Positions 1-8,793 of a stretch of DNA of 48,244 nt are shown piece by piece. The position numbers were made by a program, and so were the translations under genes. The DNA comes from an uncultured Faecalibaculum sp. Lineage in GTDB: Bacteria; Bacillota_I; Bacilli_A; Erysipelotrichales; Erysipelotrichaceae. How positions within the stretch are numbered: position 1 is the first letter of the stretch; every line of letters begins with the position of its first letter. The notes beneath the pieces were generated by a model. It ran no database searches. It was not told the origin of the DNA and saw nothing but the letters and a program-made list of their open reading frames with translations. Where the stretch lies: the NCBI RefSeq assembly GCF_910588395.1, contig NZ_CAJUPA010000018.1:1-48244 (forward strand), in the 5' to 3' direction.

Positions 1-1
1 T

Positions 2-37
2 CTGGAGGCTCTGGCAGTGGTGTGCTTCGACATCTAG
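2..37 (+). CDS. Possible 3' end of a gene cut by the window edge
   Basis: From the second base one frame reads eleven codons (LEALAVVCFDI) to a TAG at 35-37. This could be the C-terminus of a gene that starts outside the window. The fragment is too short to assign to a family, and another frame also stays open across the edge, so this is only a plausible partial gene. Confidence 0.25.
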   Translation: MEALAVVCFDI

Positions 38-51
38 GTTGTTTTCAAATT

Positions 52-84
52 AAAAAAAGGGCATCTTTGCGAACAACAATGCCC
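52..84 (-). terminator. Rho-independent terminator of the lipoprotein gene
   Basis: Read on the minus strand, GGGCAT and ATGCCC form a stem around a 14-base loop, followed by a run of seven T. It lies 26 bases beyond the stop codon of the minus-strand lipoprotein gene. Confidence 0.75.
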
Positions 85-109
85 CGAGATCATCCATGAA
101 GATCTGATC

Positions 110-1033
110 TCAATATGGAATATACAGCTCCTGGGAATACCCGAGAGACGCTGAGTTCAAATCAATAGTCAGAGACTTGGGATTGTAATTGGCAAAATCC
201 GGAATCACACCCTCAAACGTGAAATCCACGGTACAGGGCAGACTCATCTCAGGATCAAGATAGAGACATTCATACCCCGAGGCTGTCCCTTCATAAGATT
301 CGGTTTTCGGAGCCATTCCATCAGTTTTGAAATCGACTTTGCGGATTTCATCCAGGCTCATATCCGCCAGATTCCCCTTGTCTTTATAATCGGAAAGTCG
401 AATGCCAGTCAGATGACACAGCGGAGTAATGTACGGAACAACAAGCCGGTCATCTGTTTTGTTTTCATAGGTGATGATCAGACCTTTTACATACGAATTT
501 CCATTTTCATAACTGTATTCTGCATTTGACGCATCCACCCGGAAAGCAAAATCCCTGTCTTCATACAGAGTAAACTTCTCCTCCTCGGAATACGTTACGT
601 TTTTATCGGAAATCTGCCGCAGTCTGACAGCATCGAAGGGAATGAATCCCCCGTTCCGGGAAAACAGAAGCCCTATATGTTTCTGGTCATTGTTGGGATA
701 TCCCGTATAGCCATAGACAAGCGTGGAATGAGACGGCTGGACAGATTTCGCAATGATTGTCTGCTTCCTGTCGATTGCATGAATCTCATCATTTGCTTCG
801 TCTGTCACCTTGAAAGAAAGAGAGTCCATGGGATACGCTTCCTGCGACTGATTGTCGACAGAAGCAAGATAGTAATAATACACTGTATTCGTTGTCTGAT
901 TCGTGACCTTCAGGGCATCCATCAGCTTGAATGAAACGTCATCCTTCAGCATCACCGCCGGATCCCGGCTGCTGCAGGCACCCAGAGACAGAGCAGTGAC
1001 TGCGGCCAGAATGACCGCTTTGACTTTTTTCAT
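110..1033 (-). CDS. Predicted lipoprotein of unknown function
   Basis: A 307-residue protein that begins with a lipoprotein signal peptide: a basic MKKVK start, a hydrophobic stretch and the lipobox LGACSS, so it should be anchored to the outer face of the membrane through the cysteine near residue 20. The rest is soluble, polar and has no motif I recognise. A longer frame opens at 1051, but a good GGAGG lies just upstream of the ATG at 1033 and the signal peptide starts there, so the shorter form is preferred. The gene stands alone, is divergent from the AEC transporter with a gap of only about 50 bases, and has its own terminator. Confidence 0.8.
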   Translation of the reverse strand: MKKVKAVILAAVTALSLGACSSRDPAVMLKDDVSFKLMDALKVTNQTTNTVYYYYLASVDNQSQEAYPMDSLSFKVTDEANDEIHAIDRKQTIIAKSVQPSHSTLVYGYTGYPNNDQKHIGLLFSRNGGFIPFDAVRLRQISDKNVTYSEEEKFTLYEDRDFAFRVDASNAEYSYENGNSYVKGLIITYENKTDDRLVVPYITPLCHLTGIRLSDYKDKGNLADMSLDEIRKVDFKTDGMAPKTESYEGTASGYECLYLDPEMSLPCTVDFTFEGVIPDFANYNPKSLTIDLNSASLGYSQELYIPY

Positions 1034-1085
1034 TTTCCAACCTCCGTTCATCAGGGAATTTTATCAGAAAGGGGCCCGGATTGAC

Positions 1086-1994
1086 ATGTTATCCTTGCAG
1101 CTTGAAATCTTTCTTCTGTTGGCACTTGGCTGGTTTCTCGCCAGTCGCAGAATTCTTGCCAGGAACACCAGGGATCAGATCACCTCGCTGGTGCTCAATC
1201 TCGTATTGCCGGCATCCATCATCCGTTCCTTTGAACTGGATCTGACCTGGGAACAGTTCACGACGCTGTCTGCAGTTCTTTTCTGCTCCATTGGCATCCA
1301 GATTCTGTATTCCATCGCTGCAAAACTGCTGTGGAGAAAAGAACCGGAAAACCACAGAATCAACCTTTGCTACGGGACACTGGTTTCCAATGCCGGTTTC
1401 ATGGGGATGCCCATCTGTGAACAGCTGTATGGCAGCATCGGTCTGCTGTGTTCTTCCATCTTTCTGATCCCCCAGCGCATTGTCATGTGGAGTGCGGGAC
1501 TGTCACTCTATACCGCCGCAGACCGGCGTACTGCCATTCGGAAAGTTCTGCTTCACCCCTGTATCATCGCCCTGGAACTGGGTGTTGTGATTCTGGTTCT
1601 GAGAATGAACGGCATTGGTCTCCCGGACTGTCTGGACCGCACGATCGGAGCAGTTGCCAGCTGCAACACAGCTCTGTCCATGATGATGATCGGCGGCATG
1701 ATGGCTGATGCTGACAAACAGGACGTTTTCTCTCCTGTGGTTCTCGTGTATTCGTTTGTACGGCTGCTGTCTCTGCCGCTCATCATCTGGGGATGTCTCT
1801 CTCTGCTTCCTGTCAGCCGGCTGGCTCTGCAGGTCTGCGTCGTACTCTCTGCCATGCCGGCAGCCAGTACCACAGGAATGCTCGCCCAGAAATACCATCG
1901 CAGTCCCGCATTTGCTTCCAAACTCATTTTTGTCTCCACTCTGTTCTCCATGGGTACCCTGCCATTGATTTCCTGGCTGGTATCGCTGATCTGA
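1086..1994 (+). CDS. AEC-family membrane transporter
   Basis: A 302-residue, strongly hydrophobic protein with about ten predicted membrane segments. It starts MLSLQLEIFLLLALGWF and contains segments such as VLNLVLPASIIRSFEL and VSNAGFMGMPICEQLYG, which match the auxin efflux carrier (AEC) family. Members export small organic acids or related solutes; the substrate cannot be told from sequence. The open frame extends upstream to 903, but the hydrophobic family-like N-terminus starts at the ATG at 1086, preceded by AAAGGGG. It ends 69 bases before the acetyltransferase gene, so the two may be cotranscribed. Confidence 0.85.
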   Translation: MLSLQLEIFLLLALGWFLASRRILARNTRDQITSLVLNLVLPASIIRSFELDLTWEQFTTLSAVLFCSIGIQILYSIAAKLLWRKEPENHRINLCYGTLVSNAGFMGMPICEQLYGSIGLLCSSIFLIPQRIVMWSAGLSLYTAADRRTAIRKVLLHPCIIALELGVVILVLRMNGIGLPDCLDRTIGAVASCNTALSMMMIGGMMADADKQDVFSPVVLVYSFVRLLSLPLIIWGCLSLLPVSRLALQVCVVLSAMPAASTTGMLAQKYHRSPAFASKLIFVSTLFSMGTLPLISWLVSLI

Positions 1995-2063
1995 CCTGGA
2001 GGATCCCGGACTACTTTAAGCCTGTATTGGCCATAAGCGGCATCAGATGGTATAGTCATTTTT

Positions 2064-2591
2064 ATGAAACTGAAACAAGCACAGACCAGCCAGGACCTGC
2101 AGCTGGTCGAACAACTATATGATCAATCCTTTCCGGACAGTGAACGCAAACCCTTTGACATGATTCTCTCCATGCAGAAAACCGGAAACGCAGACATCCT
2201 GATGATGATGGATCCGGACTTCTGCGGTCTGCTGATCACCATGAAAGACAAAGAAGTCATGCTGATTGACTATCTGGCTGTGGATCCGGAAAAACAGAGC
2301 CGGGGGTATGGCTCCCGGGCACTGAGTCTTTTCGGGGAGCAGTTTCCGGATCAGCCGGTTGTGCTGGAGATTGAAAATCCGGAAGGCACGGCACCGGACA
2401 GTCAGGAGAACCGTCGTCTGGCATTCTATCGCCGAAACGGCTTCAGCGTTATGGATTACACTGTCCTGCTCTTTGATGTCCCGATGAAAATACTTGTCCG
2501 CCGGGGAAGCATTTCCTTCCAGGAATATCAGTCTTTCCTTCTGCGCCGCCTTGGATCCTGGGCTCTGGAGCACATTCAGCTGACTGGCTGA
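2064..2591 (+). CDS. GNAT-family N-acetyltransferase
   Basis: A 175-residue protein with the GNAT fold signature: a strand ending in MLIDYLAVDPEKQSRGYGSR, where RGYG is the acetyl-CoA pyrophosphate-binding loop, followed by the late NRRLAFYRRNGF helix typical of the family. The substrate is unknown; the arrangement resembles acetyltransferases that act on small molecules or protein side chains. It follows the AEC transporter on the same strand and ends before a strong bidirectional terminator. Confidence 0.85.
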   Translation: MKLKQAQTSQDLQLVEQLYDQSFPDSERKPFDMILSMQKTGNADILMMMDPDFCGLLITMKDKEVMLIDYLAVDPEKQSRGYGSRALSLFGEQFPDQPVVLEIENPEGTAPDSQENRRLAFYRRNGFSVMDYTVLLFDVPMKILVRRGSISFQEYQSFLLRRLGSWALEHIQLTG

Positions 2592-2634
2592 TTCTGTCCG
2601 CATCCCATCAGGCGGTCCTCATGTCTGATCATGC

Positions 2635-2687
2635 AAAAGGTCTCTTTCCCGCAGATTCTGTCTATGAATCAGGAAAGAGACCTTTTT
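2635..2687. terminator. Bidirectional terminator between GNAT gene and gatD
   Basis: A perfect 13-base stem (AGGTCTCTTTCC against its complement) around a 22-base loop, flanked by A on the left and a T-run on the right. It serves the plus-strand acetyltransferase and the minus-strand gatD, which converge here. Confidence 0.85.
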
Positions 2688-2735
2688 CGTTTTCTGTTCA
2701 GCGGCTGTCCGGATTTCAGGAATCCAGCCTGCCGG

Positions 2736-3473
2736 TTATTCTGTAAGCCCCAGTTTTCGGCGGACCTGTTCTCTGGCCAGCTGTGCAACACTGTCATCCA
2801 GCGGTTTCAGGTCTTCCAGCCGGAAGGAAGGATTCCGTTTCTGCATGGCTTTGACAATGACGAAGTCCGCAACATCCGGATTCTTCGGCAGCAGCGGTCC
2901 ATGGATGTATGTCCCCAGCATATGGTCATCCAGATACCCTTCAAATCCTGCATCGAAGCTGTTGCCGCATCCTTTGATGACTTTTCCCAGAGGATGTGTG
3001 ACATGGCAAGTCTGGCCGCCATGGTTTTCAAATCCCATGATTTCTGTGGTGCGGCCATCCAGCTGGGCTTCAATGACGATATTCCCGATGCAGCGGGCAC
3101 CGGCTTTTCCCGTATCTGTATAGTAGGAATGAAATCCCAGTCCATCGATTTTCGTACCGTCTGCGGCAATATAGTATTCACCGAACAGCTGATATCCCCC
3201 GCAGATCAGAAGCGCAAAGGTGCCTTCGTCCATGGCTTTCCGGATATTCTCCCTGCGGGCCATCAGGTCCGGAATCAGCTGCAGCTGTTCCTTGTCTGCG
3301 CCGCCTCCAAGAAAGATCAGGTCATAGTCACACAGGTCCGTTTCATCGCCGATGCCAATCTTGTCCACCTGGCAGGGAATGCCTCTGTCTTCACACCGTT
3401 TCTGCAGAACCATGATATTTCCCTTGTCACCGTACAGATCCATGAAATCGTGATAGAGCCAGGCGATTTTCAT
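2736..3473 (-). CDS. gatD: Lipid II isoglutaminyl synthase, glutaminase subunit GatD
   Basis: A 245-residue class I glutamine amidotransferase-like protein, the expected length for GatD. It releases ammonia from glutamine and passes it to MurT, which amidates the D-glutamate of the peptidoglycan stem peptide on lipid II at the inner membrane face. The catalytic cysteine is C91 in LLICGGYQLFG and the histidine is H191 in TYIHGPLLPKNP. Its ATG overlaps the murT stop by four bases, so the two subunits are translationally coupled. The specific pairing with a MurT-type ligase separates it from CobB/CobQ relatives. Confidence 0.92.
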   Translation of the reverse strand: MKIAWLYHDFMDLYGDKGNIMVLQKRCEDRGIPCQVDKIGIGDETDLCDYDLIFLGGGADKEQLQLIPDLMARRENIRKAMDEGTFALLICGGYQLFGEYYIAADGTKIDGLGFHSYYTDTGKAGARCIGNIVIEAQLDGRTTEIMGFENHGGQTCHVTHPLGKVIKGCGNSFDAGFEGYLDDHMLGTYIHGPLLPKNPDVADFVIVKAMQKRNPSFRLEDLKPLDDSVAQLAREQVRRKLGLTE

Positions 3474-4789
3474 TTTCGAACCTCCTCCAGAATGGCGTTT
3501 CTGGCAGGTACCAGAGCCGTATAGGTGGCAACCACATAAATCACATCTCCGGCAGCTGCCGCTTCATGCACCGCTTCTTTCAAATCGGAAACCATGTGCA
3601 GAGGACCGGTCCATCCACCATACTGCATCCGCAGTCCCATATCCCCGGACCTGGTTCCCGTACACCAGATTGCCTGTGTGGCGGGATTCATGAATTTCTC
3701 GAAATGAGTGTCATAAATCCAGCTGACATCCCGGCCGTCCTGTTCCCTGTCGTTGAGGACGATCACAATCTGCTTCAAAGCCGGATCCCGTTCAATGACT
3801 TTCATGACTTCGTTGGCGCCGGTGGGATTTTTCACCAGATTCAGCACGATTCTTCTGCCGTCTGCTTCAAAGGTTTCATTTCTTCCGGCCGGCTGCGGAG
3901 CATGCCGGAAGACAGCCTCTGCTTTGGGAGCCGGAATCCCCAGAAGCTTGCCGAGAGCCAGGACAGCAGCGGCATTGTACATGGAGTAAAGCCCTTCATA
4001 AGGGTTGTGAAATGTACTGCCATTCCAGGCAAATGTTCCCGCAGCGAGATCGATATCCTCCAGATTCACGTCAATTGTGTCAGGGGTGCCAAATCCGCAG
4101 GCTTCACAGCGGAACCGGCCAATATGCGAATACTGATACCAGTCATAGACCAGAGGACGGGAGCAGCGGGGACAGAACTTGCCCTCGGCTGCTTCGCCGG
4201 TGACTCTGGTGCTTTCCTGATTTCTGGCCACGCCGAAAGTCACCACCGAAGCCTGCGGTGCCTTGTCTGCCAGACGCATCACATTAGGATCATTGGCATT
4301 CAGCACCAGCGTTCCCTGAAACGGTTCCAGCACTCCTTCGATGGATTCTATGAGCTGTTCCATTTCCCTGGCTCTGTCCAGCTGATCCCGGAAGAAATTG
4401 GTTACCACAAGAGCGGTGACAGGCAAGGCCGGAAGTATGTATTTTACATTCAGTTCATCGGTCTCCAGGACCGCTGCTGTGGCTTTGACGGTGCCGGACA
4501 GACTTGTGCGGGAGAGCAGAGCTGTGGCAATCCCTTCCCGCAGGTTGTCTCCCTTGCGGTTGGTCACCACGTCATAGCCTGCCTCCTGAAGAAGATCGGC
4601 AATAAGGTTGGCGGTACTGGTCTTGCCGTTGGTGCCAGTCACCACCACAACCGGACCGGTGATCCGGATTTTCGACAGAATCTGCGGATCGATTTTCAGG
4701 CCGATCTGCCCCGGCAGAGATCCGCCCCGGCCGGCAAAAGACAGCAGCCAGCGGGACAGCCGGACCGCTGCCACAGATAGATTTTTCAT
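3470..4789 (-). CDS. murT: Lipid II isoglutaminyl synthase, Mur-ligase-like subunit MurT
   Basis: A 439-residue Mur-ligase family protein that, with GatD, amidates the alpha-carboxyl of D-Glu in lipid II using ATP. The ATP loop GTNGKTS is at about 52-58. A zinc ribbon (C206, C209, C228, C231) interrupts the central domain, as in known MurT. The C-terminal part carries the DUF1727-type domain. The open frame runs much further upstream, but that part lies antisense to purC; the start at 4789 follows GGAGG by seven bases and gives the normal N-terminus. It is divergent from purC across a symmetric promoter region. Confidence 0.93.
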   Translation of the reverse strand: MKNLSVAAVRLSRWLLSFAGRGGSLPGQIGLKIDPQILSKIRITGPVVVVTGTNGKTSTANLIADLLQEAGYDVVTNRKGDNLREGIATALLSRTSLSGTVKATAAVLETDELNVKYILPALPVTALVVTNFFRDQLDRAREMEQLIESIEGVLEPFQGTLVLNANDPNVMRLADKAPQASVVTFGVARNQESTRVTGEAAEGKFCPRCSRPLVYDWYQYSHIGRFRCEACGFGTPDTIDVNLEDIDLAAGTFAWNGSTFHNPYEGLYSMYNAAAVLALGKLLGIPAPKAEAVFRHAPQPAGRNETFEADGRRIVLNLVKNPTGANEVMKVIERDPALKQIVIVLNDREQDGRDVSWIYDTHFEKFMNPATQAIWCTGTRSGDMGLRMQYGGWTGPLHMVSDLKEAVHEAAAAGDVIYVVATYTALVPARNAILEEVRK

Positions 4790-4810
4790 GAAGCGCCCTC
4801 CAAAACTGCC

Positions 4811-4843
4811 TTTTATTATACCTTGCCCCTCCGTATAATAAAA
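4811..4843. promoter_or_regulatory. Overlapping divergent promoter of murT and purC
   Basis: A perfect 10-base inverted repeat (TTTTATTATA, 13-base spacer, TATAATAAAA). Each arm contains a consensus TATAAT facing outward: 4834-4839 for purC and 4820-4815 for murT. In each case the other arm supplies a weak TTTTAT at the correct 17-base distance as the -35. The two promoters therefore occupy the same DNA and should exclude each other. Confidence 0.6.
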
Positions 4844-4888
4844 CATGGTCAGCCCGGCTGACTGTGGAAGGAATCTGAAGGAGGAACC

Positions 4889-5608
4889 ATGAAACAGCTC
4901 GAACAGATGTACGAAGGCAAAGCAAAAAAAGTGTTTGCGACAGATGACCCTGCACTGGTGATTGTGGACTACAAGGATGATGCAACAGCATTCAACGGTC
5001 TGAAAAAAGGCACCATCACCGGCAAGGGCGCCATCAACAACCGCATGACCAACTACCTGATGAAACAGCTGGAAAAAGCAGGCATTCCCACCCATTTTGT
5101 GGAGGAAATCGATGACCGGAAAACCGTTGTCAGGAAAGTGGACATCATTCCTCTGGAAGTCATCATCCGCAACCGGGCAGCCGGCAGCTTTTCCAAACGC
5201 CTGGGCATTCCTGAAGGGTCTGATCTGCTCTGCTCCACCCTGGAGTTTTCCTACAAGGACGATGATCTGGGAGATCCGCTGATCAACAGCTACATGGCAA
5301 AAGCCATAGGTGCGGCAACTCAGGAAGAGATCGATACCATTACCGACTATGCCTTCCGGGTCAATGATTACCTGAAAGAGTTCTTCAAGGGCATTGGCAT
5401 TGAACTGATTGATTTCAAGCTGGAGTTTGGCAAAACCGCAGATGGAACCATCGTACTGGCGGACGAGATTTCTCCGGATACTTGCCGCTACTGGGACATC
5501 GAAACCGGTGAACACCTGGACAAGGACCGTTTCCGCCGGGATCTGGGAGATCCGGAAGGCGCATACAAAGAAGTGTTTGCCCGGATGGGTTTCACGGAGG
5601 CTGAATAA
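4889..5608 (+). CDS. purC: Phosphoribosylaminoimidazole-succinocarboxamide synthase PurC
   Basis: A 239-residue SAICAR synthetase. It joins CAIR and aspartate with ATP in de novo purine synthesis. Recognisable elements are YEGKAKKVF at the N-terminus, the substrate-binding segment VIIRNRAAGSF at about 92-102, and DEISPDTCRYWD near residue 190. Length and order are normal for the bacterial single-domain enzyme. GAAGGAGGA precedes the ATG. The stop overlaps the ATG of purB (TAATG), so the two succinyl-transfer steps of purine synthesis are coupled. Confidence 0.96.
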   Translation: MKQLEQMYEGKAKKVFATDDPALVIVDYKDDATAFNGLKKGTITGKGAINNRMTNYLMKQLEKAGIPTHFVEEIDDRKTVVRKVDIIPLEVIIRNRAAGSFSKRLGIPEGSDLLCSTLEFSYKDDDLGDPLINSYMAKAIGAATQEEIDTITDYAFRVNDYLKEFFKGIGIELIDFKLEFGKTADGTIVLADEISPDTCRYWDIETGEHLDKDRFRRDLGDPEGAYKEVFARMGFTEAE

Positions 5609-7044
5609 TGGCCGACCATTCCATCTGGTCTTCCCCGCTGTCAGCCCGCTATGCTTCCCGTCCCATGCAGGAGCTGTTTTCCGATGACAAGAAATTCAGC
5701 ACCTGGCGCAGACTCTGGGTGGCTCTGGCAGAAGCCGAACAGGAGCTGGGTCTGGACATCACCGATGAACAGATTGCCCAGCTCCGGGAACACATTGACG
5801 ACATCGATTACGAGACAGCCCGAAAACGGGAGGCCGAGGTACGTCACGATGTCATGTCGCATGTCTATGCCTATGGACAGCAGTGTCCGGACGCCAAAGG
5901 CATCATTCATCTGGGTGCCACCAGCTGCTATGTGGGGGACAACACCGACCTGATTGTCATGCACGAGGGTCTGGAACTTCTGCAGAAGAAAATCGTCAGT
6001 GTACTGGCACAGCTGCGGGAATTTGCTCTGAAATACAAAGATATGCCCACCCTGGCGTTTACGCATTTCCAGCCGGCACAGCCCACGACTGTGGGCAAGC
6101 GGGCAGCGCTGTGGGCACAGGATCTGCTCATGGACTACGAGGAAATTCAGTATCTGCTGAACAACAGGAAACTGCTGGGGCAGAAAGGCACAACCGGAAC
6201 CCAGGCCAGTTTCCTGGAACTCTTTGAGGGAGACGAAGAAAAAGCCAGCCAGATTGACGGACTGATTGCCGCAAAAATGGGCTATGACAAAGTTTTCCCG
6301 GTTTCCGGCCAGACCTATACCCGCAAATATGACACCCGTGTACTCCATGCCCTTTCCGGCATTGCCCAGAGTGCACATAAATTCAGCAACGACATCCGGC
6401 TTCTGCAGCACATGAAGGAAATAGAAGAGCCCTTCGAAAAGAACCAGATCGGTTCCAGTGCCATGGCTTACAAGCGCAATCCCATGCGCAGCGAGCGGAT
6501 GGCGGCTCTGGCGAATTTCGTCATGTCAGACGCTATGAACCCGGCCATGACCGCCAGCACCCAGTGGTTTGAGCGGACTCTGGATGACTCCGCCAACCGC
6601 CGTATGGCTGTAGCCGAGGCCTTTCTGGCAACAGACGGCATTCTGGATCTGTATCTGAACATCACAGACGGACTGAAGGTTTATCCCAAGGTGATTGAAG
6701 CCGATCTTCTCCGGGAACTGCCTTTCATGGCTACGGAAAACATCATGATGGATGCTGTGAAAGCCGGTGGCGACAGACAGGAACTGCACGAAGCCATCCG
6801 GGAACATTCCATGGAAGCAGCCAGGCAGGTCAAGGAGTTTGGAAAGCCAAACGACCTGGTGGACCGGATTGCCGCTGATCCCCGGTTTGGCCTGAGCCGG
6901 GAACAGATTCTGGAGGCAATGGATCCTTCCCGTTTTGTCGGCCGTGCACCGGCTCAGACAGAAGCCTTCTTCCGGGAATATGTGGTTCCGGTACTGGAAG
7001 CCAATCAGGACGCACTGAATCTTTCTGCTGAAATCAATGTCTGA
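5608..7044 (+). CDS. purB: Adenylosuccinate lyase PurB
   Basis: A 478-residue member of the fumarase/aspartase superfamily. It removes fumarate from SAICAR (the product of PurC) and from adenylosuccinate in AMP synthesis. The superfamily signature appears as GSSAMAYKRNP at about 281-291, with the catalytic loop serine region intact; HLGATSCYVGDN and THFQPAQPTTVGKR are the other conserved segments. Length matches the longer PurB form. It overlaps purC by one base and ends before a terminator, so purC-purB is a two-gene operon here; other pur genes are not in the window. Confidence 0.96.
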   Translation: MADHSIWSSPLSARYASRPMQELFSDDKKFSTWRRLWVALAEAEQELGLDITDEQIAQLREHIDDIDYETARKREAEVRHDVMSHVYAYGQQCPDAKGIIHLGATSCYVGDNTDLIVMHEGLELLQKKIVSVLAQLREFALKYKDMPTLAFTHFQPAQPTTVGKRAALWAQDLLMDYEEIQYLLNNRKLLGQKGTTGTQASFLELFEGDEEKASQIDGLIAAKMGYDKVFPVSGQTYTRKYDTRVLHALSGIAQSAHKFSNDIRLLQHMKEIEEPFEKNQIGSSAMAYKRNPMRSERMAALANFVMSDAMNPAMTASTQWFERTLDDSANRRMAVAEAFLATDGILDLYLNITDGLKVYPKVIEADLLRELPFMATENIMMDAVKAGGDRQELHEAIREHSMEAARQVKEFGKPNDLVDRIAADPRFGLSREQILEAMDPSRFVGRAPAQTEAFFREYVVPVLEANQDALNLSAEINV

Positions 7045-7056
7045 ATGACCGTTCAG

Positions 7057-7078
7057 GGGATGCTGTGCATCCCTTTTC
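7057..7078 (+). terminator. Terminator of purC-purB
   Basis: A seven-base perfect stem, GGGATGC with GCATCCC, around TGT and followed by TTTT, starting 12 bases after the purB stop. Confidence 0.75.
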
Positions 7079-7207
7079 TGTACCCTGCCGGATCTCAGCA
7101 GTCCCGATTTTTCATTTATTTTCAGTTAACATATTTTGCCTGGGGCAGTTGTCAGGCCATTTGTCTCTTTATGGCGTATACTGAATTTGAAAAAAGGTGA
7201 CTTAAAC

Positions 7208-7744
7208 ATGACAAGACAAAGGAAGACCAGCGAATTTCTGAGGACCTGCATATTTGAGGCGCTGATGCTGCTGCTGGACCAGAAGAAATACGAAGATATC
7301 ACTATTTCGGAACTGGCTGAGAAAGCCGGCGTCTCGCGCATGACGTATTATCGGACTTATGAAAACAAGGAAGACGTCGTCATTCAGTTTCTCAAAACCC
7401 GTACCGACAGACTGCTGAAACAGTTCGATGAAGGAAACTATCAGAACCGGTATGAATGGTACAAGGAAATCTTTGAAGAGATTCTGGAACAGAAAGAGAT
7501 TAACTACAAAATACTGAAAACGCCCCAGCTGTGTGCTGTGGCTCTTGAGCATTTCAACAACTTTGCAAAAGTGCTTCTTCCCCGGGTGTACAAAATCGAA
7601 GGTGACTCCACCGCCATGCACAACCGGATCATCTATCAGACAGGCGGATTTGTGTTTCTGATGTCCCACTGGGTGCTGGACGGCTGCCGGCAGAGTCCGG
7701 AAGAAATGGCGCACCTGCTGGATGGATACATTCACAACCAGTAA
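7208..7744 (+). CDS. TetR/AcrR-family transcriptional regulator
   Basis: A 178-residue one-domain regulator. The N-terminal helix-turn-helix spans about 28-57 (ITISELAEKAGVSRMTYYRT is its core), followed by an all-helical ligand-binding and dimer domain without recognisable specificity. The open frame extends 24 codons upstream, but the start at 7208 follows AAAGGTGA and gives the standard TetR N-terminus. It is flanked by terminators on both sides and has no obvious cotranscribed target, so its regulon cannot be named. Confidence 0.88.
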   Translation: MTRQRKTSEFLRTCIFEALMLLLDQKKYEDITISELAEKAGVSRMTYYRTYENKEDVVIQFLKTRTDRLLKQFDEGNYQNRYEWYKEIFEEILEQKEINYKILKTPQLCAVALEHFNNFAKVLLPRVYKIEGDSTAMHNRIIYQTGGFVFLMSHWVLDGCRQSPEEMAHLLDGYIHNQ

Positions 7745-7771
7745 CTGCTGTCTGTTTCTGTATACGAATAC

Positions 7772-7796
7772 AGCCGGAACCATTCCGGCTTTTATT
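7772..7796 (+). terminator. Terminator of the TetR gene
   Basis: An eight-base stem, AGCCGGAA with TTCCGGCT around CCA, followed by TTTATT. Confidence 0.75.
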
Positions 7797-7827
7797 CGTT
7801 TTCTGTTTTGATCGTGATATTCCATTA

Positions 7828-7878
7828 AAAACAGGCATGGCCTGGAATCCGTGAGATTCTCAGTGCCATGCCTGTTTT
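7828..7878. terminator. Bidirectional terminator between TetR gene and mrp
   Basis: A perfect 14-base inverted repeat (AAAACAGGCATGGC and its complement) with a 23-base loop, with A and T runs at the two ends. It mainly serves the minus-strand mrp gene, 33 bases beyond its stop, and backs up the TetR terminator. Confidence 0.8.
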
Positions 7879-7910
7879 GCATCATGAAGCCATTGGATTG
7901 CACGCAGGAC

Positions 7911-8765
7911 TCAGGCTTTTCCAGCCGGTTTGTCCTCCACGTCTTCCAGAAGCTGAGCCGCCACATCTTTCATGTATCCATCCACCTGCGCACGGCTGCG
8001 GAGGTCATATCCCTCATATCCATTCACATCCCGGATGAGATCCATCATGGGAAGTGTACCATAGAGTCTCAGACCCGTGGATTCCAGGAAGCGGTTCAGT
8101 TCATCGGTGTTGTAGAAATCAATCCGCTCACTGCAGTGCGGGCAGTCCAGATACGCCATGTTTTCCACAATTCCCAGCACCGGTACATGCATCTGCTCGC
8201 ACATGTGCACAGCCTTGGATACAATCATGGACACCATGGGCTGCGGAGTGGACACCATCACAACACCCTGTACCGGCATCTGCTGCAGAATCGTCAGAGC
8301 CACATCTCCGGTTCCCGGGGGCATATCGATCAGCAGCACATCCAGATCTCCCCAGATCACATCGGTGTAGAACTGCTTGACCACATTGCCCACGATTGGT
8401 CCGCGCCAGATCACGGGATCATCTTCGTTCTTCAGCAGATAATTCAGAGACATGACCTCAATCCCTTCCGGTGTCTTGACCGGAATGATTTCATTTTCTC
8501 CGGTGGCATAGGCTTTCTCGCCTTCAATGCCGAAAAGCCGGGGAATGCTGGGACCGGTGATATCCGCATCCATGACACCCACACGCAGCCCCAGCTGACG
8601 GAATGCACGGGCCAGCAGGACGGTCACCGTGGATTTTCCCACACCACCTTTGCCGGAAAGCACGGCAATGACATGCTTGATATGATTTTTCGGATTCGTC
8701 TGCACCGAGCACAGCGAACTGTCCTTGGAGCAGTTCCCCTTGGATGGGCATCCTTCACAGGACAT
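7911..8765 (-). CDS. mrp: Mrp/NBP35-family iron-sulfur carrier ATPase
   Basis: A 284-residue P-loop ATPase of the Mrp/ApbC/NBP35 group, which carries and transfers Fe-S clusters in the cytoplasm. The deviant Walker A motif SGKGGVGKST is at 37-46, and LIDMPPGTGD is the second conserved motif. The C-terminal CxxC (DCPHCSE, about 206-209) binds the bridging cluster. The N-terminus adds a cysteine cluster (C3, C6, C12, C19) resembling the ferredoxin-like extension of NBP35 proteins, which bacterial Mrp forms often lack. The gene has its own promoter with a palindrome across the -10 box. Confidence 0.92.
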   Translation of the reverse strand: MSCEGCPSKGNCSKDSSLCSVQTNPKNHIKHVIAVLSGKGGVGKSTVTVLLARAFRQLGLRVGVMDADITGPSIPRLFGIEGEKAYATGENEIIPVKTPEGIEVMSLNYLLKNEDDPVIWRGPIVGNVVKQFYTDVIWGDLDVLLIDMPPGTGDVALTILQQMPVQGVVMVSTPQPMVSMIVSKAVHMCEQMHVPVLGIVENMAYLDCPHCSERIDFYNTDELNRFLESTGLRLYGTLPMMDLIRDVNGYEGYDLRSRAQVDGYMKDVAAQLLEDVEDKPAGKA

Positions 8766-8793
8766 ACTTCATTTCCTCCTTCTGACTGTCAAA

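Noticed and set aside
4790..5515. Upstream extension of murT to 681 residues
   Set aside because: The extra part is antisense to purC and not Mur-like; a good ribosome-binding site supports the start at 4789.
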